A stretch of 64,000 nt of DNA from positions 992,001 through 1,056,000 of the forward strand of contig JAHNUO010000004.1 of NCBI GenBank assembly GCA_019787685.1, given 5' to 3'. Within the stretch, counting starts at the first letter, position 1. Each line of letters begins with the position of its first letter. The stretch is from Chiua virens (taxonomy: Eukaryota > Basidiomycota > Agaricomycetes > Boletales > Boletaceae). Under the pieces are notes generated by a model. It saw nothing but the letters and a program-made list of their open reading frames with translations, was not told the origin of the DNA and ran no database searches. This document shows positions 23,446-35,633 of the stretch, one piece after another. The position numbers and the translations under genes are program-made.

Positions 23446-26400
23446 CTAGCTGTCAGGGAATAGCAAATCTGATGACGTTGCGGAAGTTGGTCCTACATCC
23501 TCATTGCCTACACCCTGAGAATGAAGGCGATCATTCAGCATCAGAATGCGCATATACCACGTTGGACAAACCTTTGTGCGACACGCAGGACAATTGTTAC
23601 GACCGGTCTCAAGCCATCTGTCCACGCAACCCTGGTGGAATGTATGTTTACATTTGAGCACTCGTAGGTCATCTTCTGGGTTGTAGTCATCGAGGCAGAT
23701 GAGGCACTGGACGGAGGTTAGTAAAATTCCCGTCACGAGAAGAAATATGTACTCTGTCTACGCAATTACTCGCGACACAGCCTTCTTTCTCGTATTGTTC
23801 GAGCGACGATGCTTTGATAATTTCTAGCCCAGATTTCTCGATTTCATCCTTGGACACTGTTGGGGGCTTGACTTGACCCAGCAATTCAGCAAGTTCCCTA
23901 TACGTCCCAGAGGTTTGAGCATCCCTGCCAAGGATAGCGTAAAAAGGAATCCAAGTATTCACCATAGGGCCTCAAAGGAATCCAAGTTACCACCTGTAAT
24001 GATCTGGTGGTCAGGTGGGTAGTACCCTTTCGAATACGAACAATGATTAGCAACGACGGCACGAAGAGAGGGCCAGATACATACCTCCAATGACATATAT
24101 CAAGAAAGTCCTCGAACCAGGAGTCTCTTGTGGCTGTGGGCTAGCAGCGTCTGCATTTCTTCTAGATGGTCTCAGGCTCCTGATTGCGTTCGCAGCACGA
24201 CTTTGCCACGTCCGTCCGCGTTGCGGTTGTTGACCACCCTGTCCTTGTAGGGTGGTGTTCGGAGGACTTGAGTGGCGGCGGAACTCGGCTGGCTCGGGAA
24301 TGTGTAGCGGCATCGACATTGATTGTTCCAATCCATCAAAGTCCGTGCCATCCGCGTCCTCTTCGTCCATTGCAGGTGCGTGAGGCACATGTGGATCAGG
24401 TGTATGTGGGGGTGGTCGGTCCATGTTTACGGACTGTAGCCCTACCACAATGACAGGTACGACGACGTTACTGCGATGGCCTGGGAGATTGGTGCTCGTG
24501 TTTGTAGAAGTATCGGAGTCTTGACCAATTGTGGACGGCGGTGTACTAGTACTCCGATTAGGAGTTGATACCGTCTCAGCCACGTCTGTGGACGTAGCAG
24601 CAGAGGGGACTAATGCTGGCTGCGTCAGCCCGCTATCCACACTAGGGCCATGTGCCAGTATGCGCGGCGTAGTCGTTTCATTTTGTTGGTTCTGATCTGT
24701 GGCGCGTGCCCAAGGAGAGGCAGAAGCATGATTCGAACCTTGCGCTGGGGTGGGAAGAACGGGTTGTGGTTGTAGTTGTGGCATTGACCCTTGCTGTCCC
24801 CCTTGGGATCCTATATTTGGGGACGTTATTGCAGGGAAACGGTACATTCTCCACCAGTTTATGCCCCCTCCAGGGCCACGCTCAGTGCGTGAAGTAGAAC
24901 CCGATGTGAACGGCAAGCGGAAAGGCATTGACGAGTCAGCAAGGGTTGGGTTCGTGGGAGACGAGCTCTGCGTTGTTGATGCGGGAATCGAAGGTATAGG
25001 CAACGTTGGAGTCGATGGTAGGGCACGGTTCGATGGAGTAAACGTCGACCCTTCTGGCAATGAATCAGGAGTGTTGGATGATGGAGGACCAGACAAAGAC
25101 GACGGTCCCAGAAGGAAAGATTCTCGCGCAGTCCCGGTCCCCGGCAGATTTGAAGGATCCTGGGTGTCAACTGATTGCACAGCAACGGTTCCAGAAACGG
25201 GAGCACCCTCTACCTCCACCCTGTGTCCTTCATTCGAAGCGTCTCGGCTGTGTGCCACGCCTAATACAGCACCTTCTCCCTGACCTTCCGGTCCTCTTGC
25301 GGGAAGCATTTCTGATGGACACGAATCGCCTGGAACATGGGTTCCTGTTCCAATAGCAACACTAGAAGATGAGTGCGCAATATCGACATTTCCACCCTTA
25401 TCGTTATCTGGGACGGGATTACTTGATGAAATATCACCGGAAGAACTCGATAGGGTTGCTGTAGAGATTGGCTGTGATGGTGCTGTAAGAGACGGTGACA
25501 TACCACCAGGACACAAAGAAGAGGTAGATCCAACTCTCGTTCTCGGATCGAACGGGGAGTGAAGACTTGTACCCAGGGCAGAGACCGCTGGGGACGTACG
25601 TCCACTGAGAGGTTCTTGGGCAGTGTGCGCGTCTTCTGTATCGTCTTCTGCATCCACATCCTCTTCGTAGTCGGGCTCATCTTCGTCACTGTCGAACTGC
25701 ACTGTCCCGAACCCTCCAGAATCAGAATCGGTGAGACTCTGCAATTCAGGCATGGGTTGATCCTCTCCATCCTGAACAGGGTCCTGTGGCAAGCCTCCAG
25801 GAGCGCCTGGATTCTGGTCCTGCATCAGTGTAACCCTGAGGTCTGTTTGTAGATCCATGAGGAACCGCTCGAAACTGTCAGGAGGAGGGAGGGACGGATG
25901 TTCTCCCTCTCTCTCTCCGGCTGGAGCATCTGTGGGATCAGACACCGTTCCCTCAGAAATGTTAGAATTTGCTGGCGTGCCACCCAGCCCAAGTCCAAGG
26001 TTGAACGCTCTTGCCATCTCGGCCAACATAATCTCACGGGGGTCCCGAGGGTGCAAGATGTCAGAAGGTTGAGATGGCGCACTTTGACCCGGACCAGAGT
26101 TTGAGGTGACGTCGCTAGAGTTATTTGAGTTATGACCCCCACTTCCGAGCCCAAGACGATCTCGAAGACTACTCCACACGTGCCTCATTCGTCCTGTATC
26201 CGAAGTTGGGGTTGGAGACAGTGGACGTTCGGATGGAATACTAGAACTGAAGCTTGGAGGAGGATGAATTGAGTTTGAAGGTGGTGGGGGCTGGGGAGAT
26301 GTGAGTCCCGAGGAGAATATGGGTTCTGATGAACCCGTTAAAAGAGATGCAGCCGTTGCTGCTGCCGCGACACTGCGATAAACGAAGGAACCGAGGAGAC

Positions 26401-27579
26401 GTAAATGTCAGTATGCGTGAGTAACCAGATATCTAAAGAGGCGTACCTTAATAGAGTTCCCAAGACGTCGATACTACTCGCAGACAGACCAGACCCGCCG
26501 ACGGGACCCTGCGTCATTGAGATTCCATGTGGATGTGCATTCGTGCGATCCTCGTCCTCGCTGTCCTCCACTGGACCAGGGCTGGATGCAGTTGGTCGGG
26601 CTTGAGTGTCGGTACCCGAGAAGTCGACCGTGGCAGGAGCAGACACTCCAGGAACCATACTGGCGGGGCGCGGCAGAATACCTGAAAGACGGTTACGCGA
26701 TGGGGTGCCGGGGGGTACGGAAGAGGGTCGTGTAGGTTCGAGATTGGGGGTGGTGTTTGAATGTGTGGCATCGTCGATCGTGGGAGGGGTCGGGCTGGGC
26801 GTGGCAGCAGGTCGTTCAGAAGAACGAGGAACATCGGTCGTATGTACAACGCCTTGAACGACGACAAGCGTTCCGGGCGGTGGAAAAGGCCGGGGGCTGG
26901 AGTTCGGCGATTGGATTGATGGTTGTGGCGGGGACGTGGGAGTAGGTACTGATGGGAGTGGCAGGGAAAGGCGTTCGGGCTCCGGAGTAGGTGGTAAAGA
27001 AAGATTTTGACGAGGTGGGGAAGGAGGGACTGTTGGAGCAATGACAACTTGGTCGAAATGATCCGTACCAGGATCCGAGTGGGCGGGAGGGGAGGGATTT
27101 GACGAGGACGCAACGGGGAGACTATGGTGATCTTGATTGACGTCGTTGACGTCGGGAAGGTCTTTCGCCTTTTCCTTTCCCTTTGCGGATGTAGCCGGAG
27201 AGTGAGTGTGACTGTCGGGCACGCGAGGTGTGATGACGCCAAATTCGTCGACGTCACGATCGACCTGCTGCTCGTCATTTGCTGTCGAGGGATCCGTATG
27301 CTCAGGGATGGCTCGTTCGATGTTGGATGAGACCTTATGTCTACGTGAGAGCCCCCAACGGCGTTTCTTGCCTCTGAGCGTCTGTTCGGTATGAGTTGGT
27401 AGGGTAAGGGAAGATACAAGGGGACGCGATCCCAAAGAGGGCTTTGGAAGAGCTGAGAGAATGCGGCGAGGGAGAGAGCGACGAGGAGGGTGTGTGTTGT
27501 CGGCATGTTCTTGTGCGGGCGCGGACGTGGAGGATGTTGCTGGCGACGGAACTGAACGGCGAGAGAGAGACTGGCCCAT
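23446..27579 (-). CDS. Large RING-H2 finger protein (putative E3 ubiquitin ligase)
   Basis: Five exons on the minus strand (27579-26447, 26372-24085, 24026-23963, 23924-23753, 23706-23446) give 1,305 residues. Only the last 170 or so are ordered in appearance: YYPPDHQIITGGNLDSFEALW, RELAELLGQVKPPTVSKDEI, then a RING-H2 finger, CLICLDDYNPEDDLRVLKC with KHTFHQGCVDRWL and CPACR, with all eight ligands in C3H2C3 order. That makes it a likely E3 ligase that binds an E2 enzyme. The first 1,100 residues are low-complexity Ser, Thr, Pro, Asn and Gly sequence with acidic patches and no transmembrane helix, so most of the protein is probably disordered. The N-terminal MGQSLSRR is a possible N-myristoylation site, which could place it at a membrane. 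Substrates are unknown. Confidence 0.85.
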
Positions 27580-27652
27580 GGTGGCGCTTTAAATAAGCCG
27601 AATCTCGCAGAGAATTGGCGGTGAAAAGAGCGAGCCGGACGACGGGTACGAC

Positions 27653-27672
27653 GAGGTGATGGTGGTGGTGGT
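27653..27672. repeat. GGT/GAT trinucleotide tract
   Basis: A short tract of GGTGGT units in the 261 nt between the start of the RING gene and the end of the MFS gene (both minus strand). It lies in the likely promoter of the RING gene. Confidence 0.5.
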
Positions 27673-27840
27673 CGCTGTTAAAGACGACGATGAAGTTGCT
27701 GTCGAGATTAATTCTGGCGTGTTTCGCAGTCTGCCATCACCAACGCGTCCAACTGCGGAAAACTCCGGTTTTCTACGGCACAGCCACATATATTTCTATT
27801 TAATATTACATAAATATTCCAAAATCTATCCCACTCTGTG

Positions 27841-29864
27841 TCAATTGTTGGTCTGCTCTCGCCAAGAGACACCTTTGATAAGTACCAATATGACCAGCAA
27901 CTCCATCGCAACCATGACTCCCGCAAACCCAGTGTACAACCACCCATCCCCAATCGCATCCTTGCAGTGGCGCCGCCACCATCGTAGATATGAATGCCAG
28001 CGTACCTCGGAACGAACTGTTCATCGCAACTGCACTGGACGACCGGCCCGGGTTCGCATCTACCACGTACGCCAGCGTACTCGTGTACATCCATCTACAA
28101 CGTGTTAGTATCTCCATCAAGTTCCTATGAGTGCTCACTCACATCGAAAAGAATCCGCACAAGAATAGCATCAGGGAGATCACACCAATGTGAACGTGCT
28201 TCTGCTGCCACCCATCCATATGCAATGATACTCGGTGGTAGCCACACCATTGCGAGCGTCGCACTATTCAGGCGCATCTGCTCTAACACATCATTGCCAA
28301 TGTTCGTATTCGAGCACAAGCACACCCACCTCGGGATACCATTCCCCCTTGTTCTCCTTCTTTAGCTTCATCACAACATGGTCCGACCAGCGGCCACCGA
28401 TGACACTTCCTCCGATGCTCCCTACTCTTCTCAGCTTCAGATATTCGAGATGAAAGAGCCACTTACCAGCTCCGAGCGAAAGAAGGACCAAGCCAATGGT
28501 AAGCGGTTCGTATCCATACTCCTTGCTCAACGTGCGTGCGCACGTGTACGATAAAGAATAGCTGAACGCAAACACTAATCCTATCCTGACAATCAAGAAT
28601 TGTCCACACAAGATCATTCATATCACGCACCATTCGCGAACAGGATCGCAATATTGTTCTTCCGTCGCATGACCTTCCAAAGCGGCGGAAACGGATTCAT
28701 GTCCGAAAAAGACAGCCCGACTTCGGCCATCCCTGCCTCGACTTTGATTGCAGGTATCCCATCTTCGATTGAGCTCGATTGCGACGTCAGGTTCTTGCTG
28801 CTGGCCTGCTTCTCTTCCGTCTCCGTTTTGTTTGCCGCCGCCATGGGCACGGTGGAACATCCCAGGTTCCTTGCGGCATGCGTCCGTCTGGCCAACGCAG
28901 CTTGGTACGTCAAACTACGTTCAAATCGGAACGTGTCTTTGAACAAGAATACGAATGCCGCCAAGAGAATGACTCCGCATGCAAACAGGAAATAGAACGA
29001 TGCTCGCCAACCAAATGCTTGCGATAGAAAGCCCCCAATAATCGGTCCGAGGGCCGGCCCAAGAAGTGGCGCAGCGTAAAAGATACCCATCATCGTCCCT
29101 CGTTCGTGCGTTTCATAAATGTCTGCTAGGGTTGCCGCCGAAATTGTTATTGCTGCGCTGGATCTGTAAGCCATATTTAGTCCAATGGCATACTCCTGAA
29201 CGAGAATGCTGACCCAGCAGCTTGCATGACACGCATGCCAATCAACACATTGATCGTTGCAGCATTGGCCAAAATAACGCATCCTAGGACGAAAATAGAG
29301 GTGGCTGCAATGTAGACCAGCTGCGGTATTATCATTGAGTCTAGACTCCATCGCCCGGCCGCGGTCACGAACCTTTCGACCTTTGATTTCGCTGGCAGTG
29401 CTCCAGATCAGCGGAAAGTTTCCCTGCACAAAGGTGAAAGCCGCGAGGACCCAACTGATCTGGATACTGTTGGCATGCAATTCTTGTTCAATAATCGCGT
29501 CCGTCGCTATCAGAAACCATCTCTTTAGCCCTTGCCGAATTCTGGGATAACCTGGCGTACGGTTCTGTATGTTCGACGCAAGAGTGGATATCATCGATGC
29601 CACAGACACAATCCATAGCGTCGTTGTCTATCGTGAAATAATCAAGCGTCAGTGGCAGATACGTCAAATATAAAAGATGAGTGAGCGACATGCCTTTCTT
29701 ACGTGACTCCATTGACGAGGATCATCATTCACAGGAACGTGCTCGATATCTGGATTAGATTCCTTTGACGATGGCCGACATGCTATATCAGTGTCAGATG
29801 TTGCAGGATGGGGCTCAGGGGATCCAGCCCCGAGGATTTGGCTCGTCGTCGTAGGGATAGACAT
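27841..29864 (-). CDS. MFS transporter (DHA1-like drug:H+ antiporter)
   Basis: Major facilitator of about 531 residues on the minus strand. Exons: 29864-29703, 29627-29561, 29506-29373, 29320-29214, 29163-28631, 28580-28467, 28421-28330, 28277-28143, 28094-27841. The first exon is a polar cytosolic tail, then TM1 (LWIVSVASMISTLASNI), ELHANSIQISWVLAAFTFVQG, the motif-A-like SEIKGRK loop, ADIYETHERGTMMGIFYAAP, GPALGPIIGGFL (antiporter motif C region) and GWRASFYFLF; a long central loop; then GSVIGGRWSD and VVDANPGRSSSAVAMNSSFRG. The frame breaks twice by one extra base, near 28202 (between GWVAA and KHVHI) and near 27962 (between AAPL and DAIGDGWLYT). Removing one base at each gives a clean end at EQTNN. 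Substrate cannot be predicted; export of drugs or secondary metabolites is usual for this group. Confidence 0.82.
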
Positions 29865-30000
29865 AGTCAACAACAGATCGCCGAGGAAGATGCGCACTTT
29901 AAAAGAGGGAGAAGTATATTATTGCAGGACGAAATACCTACCTGCTGCTTGATCTTATACTCGGCCTAGCAAGGGACCCTCCCTGCCTTCTGACCGCCAG

Positions 30001-30204
30001 GTCACTGCGGCTAATGCCTCAGAGTCACCTTAACAACCCAGAACGCCTCTTTCTGGTTATCGCCGTCGGACATGAGGTAGAAGTGACTTCCCGCCAACTC
30101 ATGTCGCACCTGCCAAGTCACTGCGGCTAATGCCTTAGAGTCACTTTAACAACCTAGAATGCCTCTTTCTGGTTATCGCAGTCGGAAAAATGAGGTGGAA
30201 GTTC
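30001..30204. repeat. Two diverged direct repeats, about 86 bp each
   Basis: 30001-30086 and 30117-30204 share the blocks GTCACTGCGGCTAATGCC, AGAGTCAC, TTTAACAAC or its variant, and GCCTCTTTCTGGTTATCGC. The period is about 116 bp. They lie between the 5' end of the MFS gene and the 3' end of RRP6. No coding potential or inverted ends were seen. Confidence 0.75.
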
Positions 30205-30512
30205 ATGCTTCTCTGCAGGTGAGGTACATTCGCTTACTTCTCACCATGAACTCGAGCCGGATCTTTTTACCTCTCCTCTCGTGTAGAGTACGTGGCCGTC
30301 AACGTTCCCCGCGCTCCAATCATGGGCTGAAAGCTCCAAATGGCAGAAAAGCAAATCCTGCTCAAAATATTTGAGTGAATAGAAACGCCAGCGACTTTCA
30401 CGTACGGCCCACGCCTGATGCGCCTGGGTTTTGCCATGACATACGATTGACAAATCATCATAAAGCCTCCGGGAAGGATCCACCTCTCGAAGAAAAGAAT
30501 ATGCATTCAATC

Positions 30513-33500
30513 TCATCTAAATGTGTGAGTTTTATTACCACTCTTGACTTCTCGTTGGTCTCTCGGGGGTGCCCGAAAGTTACCGTATTCGAAGATTCCT
30601 GATCCTGAAATGACGTGTCAGTCAATAGCACCCAAGTAAATCTTGAATAGCAGATGTCGACTGATGCCAAGGCAAAGACGAAGCACATTCCACGCAGGAA
30701 ACATACGTCGATCGAGTGAAGCTGACAACATACCTTTTGCATGTCTCTGCTTCTTTTTCCTCCTCTCGTCCTCTTCGTGCACGCCCCCACTTTCACGCAC
30801 GCCCTCGTTGTCCAACAAATTAGGGACACTTGAATAATCGAATTCCTCCATCTCTCGATCATGATCGCCCGCAGAAGTGGACGATTCAACGCCGCGTGTT
30901 CCGGATTTCAATTGCGAGGTCAATGCATTATTCTTGGCCTTGTCACGTTTTCGTTTTCGTTGCCTTGTGCCCGCCTGTCCGACTACCACAATCGTGTCGT
31001 CTTTGGGTTCATAGTTTTGTGGGTTCGAGAGCGTGTGACGTTTGTGAGAAGGAACAAACGGCATCTCAATCTGACCCTCAAAACCGGGGGGTATAGGAGC
31101 AGATGCTTCATGTACGGTGGAGTTACCTTCAGGGACACCCGATGGCGACGTCTCTGAAGCCTGTGTCTGCATCAAAGCAAACGCATAATTCATCAATTAA
31201 GTAATATGGTGACGGCCAATCGCCATACGAAAACGTTTGCGATGATGAAAGGAAAGCACGACATACCTGAACAGAGGGTAAAAACTTTGGGATCGATACA
31301 ACCGGCGCAATAACCAATGTCTTGTGTATTTTTTCCATGAGGTCTCTAAAGCGTTCAGCGGACCTATCCGATGCCCCTGCATGTATCAAGGTTGTTTTGA
31401 TCGTGGTAGAGGCCGTGATAGTCTGGGAGGACAGAAACATGAGTTTTAAACATGCATGCTTAGGTCTAGCAAATCGCAGATTGAAGAAAACCAATAACGA
31501 GCGCCACATCCACGCAGGTACCACTACACGAGCGGAAAATAGCTCAGTAATATCAAGATCCAAGACAGTCATGGTGGCGAGAGAGAATAAACCGCGATCA
31601 CAGCACCAAGCATTCAGGAAACAGGAATGAGGGTTATGCGTTTGAACCACAAAACTTACCTTGGACAATGGACTTCCAAATAGAACACTTTCCGTGGCAG
31701 AACAAGTCGCCTCTCCACTGACCAACGAAGGTAATTCCACCCCTCTTTCTTGCGCAGGTCCCCCGGCAATCCCCATGCCAAACAAAGATGACTGTGAGAT
31801 TGAAATAATTGCAGGCGATGCAGTCGAACGGACCACAGTCCAGAGCCGTGATTCATCAGTCGCCTTCACAACTGACGATGAAGGCATTGCGGAACTCGTC
31901 GTCACTAACTCTTCGATGACTGTTGGAGCCTGTAGTTTGATATCCTCGCTTTTGTCGTCCGCTGATCCTCGTAAACTAGACATCAACTCGGTAGCTTCCA
32001 TAGCACCCTTGATAACCGCCACTAGTTCTCCCGCGCGACGCTTTAACACTGGTGGAACCATTCCTATTCTTCTAACAGTGCCAGGCCCACCAAACAGCGA
32101 AAGCAAATCCGCGACGGTAGTAGGGACGCGTTCCACCAGGAGAAAGAGGTGGTGAGTTGAGAGTACATACCTAGAAAACACGCCTTCAGCTAAGAAAGAT
32201 GAAATGTGTCGGAGAAACGAACCGTGTACTCTCATCCTCTTCCCGAGCTGTATCTTCTCTCCATTGATGCACGGCCTTGTATACCGCCGATTGTGACCGC
32301 TGAGCTCCCGTGCCTCGCACTTCCAGAGGTGAACCAATTAGCCCAATCTTATTCCACTTCTTTGCAAGTGTCTCCCATCCACCGGAACCGGTTCCACCCT
32401 CAGCATCGTATACTTCATTTTCGTACAGCCTTAGGGCTGTACGGGATGAACGAGTAAGAATGCTTTGGATGAGACCACAACCACGTTGTGCTTGTTCCTT
32501 GCGTGTGAGCATGCGAGTTTCGTCCGCTGCGGCTGGGGCGGTGGACGATCGCTCGGTGAGCGAAAGGCGGAGCATGTCGTAAATGTAAAGCAGGAAATGT
32601 GTGTCGGAGCGGGCATACGTCAACATTTCAGTTGGGAGTGGCCTATCGCACAGATACCGAAGTGATCGACGAAAGCAGTATTCATACATTAATCGATAGA
32701 TTTGTGTCTAAGCACTTACCGGATTCGCCAGTCAGCCAGTTGATACCGTTTATCGGGTATGAAGTCGCAATAGATCTCCAATAGATAGGCAAGACCATGT
32801 TTGGGGAACTCTAATAGCACCGATCAAGATCAATATCACCCAGGACGATAAACAACCGCAGGACATACCCAGCACTTTCGATGCATGGAACGTATCAAAT
32901 AAACCAACAACAAAGATATTGAAATCTTGCTGGAGCCACACAATGTCTGAATCGGCACCATGAAAGACCTTCAGGAATGTGTCAAACGGATACTTCGACG
33001 TGAATAAACAAATCCTCGTACCTTGATGACTGAAGGGTCTGCAAACATCTTTGCAATAATTTGGCCAGCTTCATTAGCCATGCGGGCATCCTCACTGGCT
33101 CCAACATTTTTATCCGTTGCTTGCCTGAATCCTTCCCTAATCTCTGGTACTAACAAGTCGACCACAAAGTCACCATGTCTGGTTGATATTTGCATAAGGG
33201 CAAGAAATCCCTTATATGACCTGTACGAATGGTGCTCGAGATCAACAGCGAGTTCCGATACCGATGAAATGGTTTTGGTCATGGACAGAAGAGCTTTGGG
33301 GGTGGAGATGAACGTGAGAGGGGTCGTCGTAGCATCCGATGAGGGGATATCAAGGGACGTAGGAGGTGAAGGTTCCGCTGGTGGGTCGAACACATGATCG
33401 GGATAGGTTGGACGAGTCAGTTCATAATAATAAGGGTGTAAGGTGCGTTTTCTCTCGTCTTCCTCAACGTCACTTTGACGAATATCCTCGATGTCCTGAT

Positions 33501-34146
33501 TTGATGCCTCGTCATGAAAAACGTATCCGAGGGGCACCTTGGCACACCACTTATGTGGTATGAGGGTTGCGGGGATGTAAGGGGACTCGTTGGTGTTGGC
33601 AAGAGCGGCCGTGAATGACAGTTGAGGCTTCGGTATATGAGAAGCATGAGTAAGGGCAGGATCTAGTCTCCCACGGAATGATTGTTTCTGTCGGTCAAGT
33701 TAGTCGATCTATGAAAATTAGGAGTTGACGCGTGCCTTTGGTTTGCTCTGATGAGGGTTAACAGGAACGGCAGGGATGGGGATAACAGGATCCCTTTTTC
33801 TCCCGAGAAACACATCCAATGCACCGTCCGTACTCTCCAACATCCCATCCATTGGGTCTACAATGTTGCGTACGAATTCATCCACTACATCCTCTTCGTC
33901 TCGTATTCTGCTCGAATTTCCGCCTGCCACGCGAATGAGCTTGCTAACTAGACCAAGAACACGTTCCGAGAATACATCAATGTCACGGACGAGCGCTGGG
34001 TCGATGGAACGGTGAAAGGAGAGGTCAGCCGGAAGAGATGTCGCCGCCAAACGGGTCGTGGTAAACGCCGCTGCTTGAAGCGTGTCAGAGTAGGTGGCGA
34101 ATGTGTCAGAATCAATTGTTAAAGGTGTCTCTGACGTTGTCGCCAT
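30513..34146 (-). CDS. RRP6: Nuclear exosome 3'-5' exonuclease Rrp6
   Basis: Catalytic subunit of the nuclear RNA exosome, which trims and degrades rRNA, snoRNA and cryptic transcripts. Nine exons on minus (34146-33730, 33687-33022, 32968-32869, 32810-32720, 32642-32223, 32170-31660, 31422-31267, 31166-30734, 30604-30513) give 961 residues with no frame problem. Order: PMC2NT domain in the first 120 residues (binds Rrp47 in relatives); DEDD-Y nuclease with Asp and Glu in VDLEHHS (about 288 and 290), [11 protein letters not shown] for motif II, and [11 protein letters not shown] for motif III; an HRDC region starting near [13 protein letters not shown]; a long low-complexity segment; a basic tail with KRKRDK and EERRKKKQ-like patches; and the conserved end [18 protein letters not shown]. 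Length is somewhat above that of yeast Rrp6 because of the linker. Confidence 0.95.
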
Positions 34147-34299
34147 GGTGGGCAGAGGCTGCAGTACCGAATAATGAGCTCAATCTGAAGCTGCTCGAAG
34201 TTGCAAGGCGGAAAATGGTACAGTCATGTGACGTAATGGATAAAGCCATCCGCTAAGTACTAGTAGGACCCATTGACTCAGACTCCATTGATCGCCATC
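34147..34299. promoter_or_regulatory. Divergent promoter of RRP6 and CDC123
   Basis: Only 153 nt separate the start codons of RRP6 (minus) and CDC123 (plus). Both 5' leaders and promoters must be inside it. There is no TATA box; a GTCATGTGACGT block near 34224-34235 contains a CRE/ATF-like TGACGT and an E-box-like CATGTG, which may serve both genes. Confidence 0.5.
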
Positions 34300-35633
34300 A
34301 TGACTAGTCATGTTGGCGATATTGGCCTCTCTGATGCGTCCGTATTTCCCCAAGTCCATCCAAGTTACATCCTAGCCTTCCAGTTTTCTTCGTGGTTTCC
34401 TTCCTTTGCTTCCATATCCATCAGATCGACCATCATCAGACCCCTGGACCAGTCGTTCAAAACTTACCTAGAATCAGACGGTGTATTTGTTCCGGAAGGT
34501 TCGGAAGACGTGTTGGTCTCTTTTTCGCAGCTTTCAACGGCGTTGCTAAGGCGCTCAACTATAGTCTTGCTGAGAGCACACTTTCGGATGACGACGAGGA
34601 CTCGGAGAAGGAAGGCTCTGATGGATTTGAACCCGAGGCACCACATTTCTCATTTCCGGAGCTGGACGCAAGCATCCGAGCTGCTATTAAGAAGTATCAG
34701 GCGGTCTTCCCGAAACTAAACTTTTCCTCCCCGAAGGTGTGCGCAAACTGAATATATTACACGCGCCCATAACCACAACAACTAGGATGCAGCGTGGGTG
34801 CTGCCCATGTCCTCTCCGCTCCAGTGTACATCCCCTGCCGAAGTTTACCTTCTGCTCAAGTCATCTGATTTCATCACACACGACCTCAACGTCGAACGTG
34901 TCTTCGAGGGGTGTGGCACAGATGACAGACCGTCCTATGATTTGGAGCTTGTGCTCAGGAAGTGGTACCCTATGGACCGAAGTCGAGAGATGCGATGTTT
35001 CGTCAGAAATGATACTCTCCTGGGTTTGTGCACTCATCTCCGAGTTGTTGTCTGCATCATCCATCTTACATATCTAGGGATCACCCAGAGGGACATGAAT
35101 TTCTATGATTATATGATTGACCCTCTCACTCAGCGTAAGATCAAATCGACAATACATAGTCTCTGGGAAGAACACATTCGGCCCAAGTGGGTGTCGACTC
35201 AACCAGATTGTACGCATATCCATTGATCGAGGAAGCTGTGAAGAGCTGACGGGAGTTTAATTTATGATGGTCGTCCCGGGCAGACATCTTCGATCTTCTA
35301 CTCACGCGAGATCTTTCTCGGGCATATGTCCTCGACTTCAACCCTTACGCACCGCGGACGGATCCGCTCTTATTCGCCTATGAAGACTTACACGATCTTC
35401 TCACCCGGGAAACTCGTGAACATGGAATCGCAAATAACCTCGAACTCCCAGAGCTCCGTGTAGTAGATTCACCTATGCATCCGGCCGCGACACGCAACGC
35501 ACCGTCCCACCAGCATAACATGGTTCCGATGGAGGCGTTGAACCTCAGCGAGGGAATGAGCATAACTGAATTTTCGGAGATCTGGAAAGATGAAGTCAAG
35601 CGAGCCATCGAGGATGACGAAAAGGACCCATGA
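34300..35633 (+). CDS. CDC123: Cdc123 (D123 family), eIF2 assembly factor
   Basis: Chaperone-like ATP-grasp protein that binds the C-terminal domain of eIF2 gamma and promotes assembly of the eIF2 heterotrimer, and so translation start and cell-cycle entry. Exons 34300-34511, 34565-34736, 34786-35023, 35078-35209, 35284-35633 give 367 residues. Family marks: FQFSSWFPSF, STIIRPL, FKTYLESDGVFVPEG, an acidic stretch STLSDDDEDSE, FPELDASI, AVFPKLNFSSPKDAAWV, CTSPAEVYLLLKSSDFI, LVLRKWYPMDRSREMRCFVR, ITQRDMNFYDY, and LDFNPYAPRTDPLLF with the metal/nucleotide-binding Asp and Asn. Length is normal. I take the ATG at 34300 because earlier codons in the frame are not ATG. It is divergent from RRP6, sharing a very short promoter. 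Confidence 0.95.

Noticed and set aside
26514..27506. 330-residue minus-strand frame inside the RING gene
   Set aside because: Same strand, other frame, of a Ser/Pro-rich exon; composition (Pro, His, Arg) is that of a shifted low-complexity region. The true frame carries a splice-linked RING domain.
27708..28138. Open frame that ends the MFS gene at about 27806 as a cysteine/glycine-rich tail
   Set aside because: The alternative frame after 27962 gives DAIGDGWLYT and a normal hydrophobic last helix ending in EQTNN, as in relatives; the open frame is what follows the extra base.
31129..32337. 402-residue single frame on minus
   Set aside because: It runs through introns of RRP6; splicing by conserved sites gives the Rrp6 protein with no loss of family motifs.
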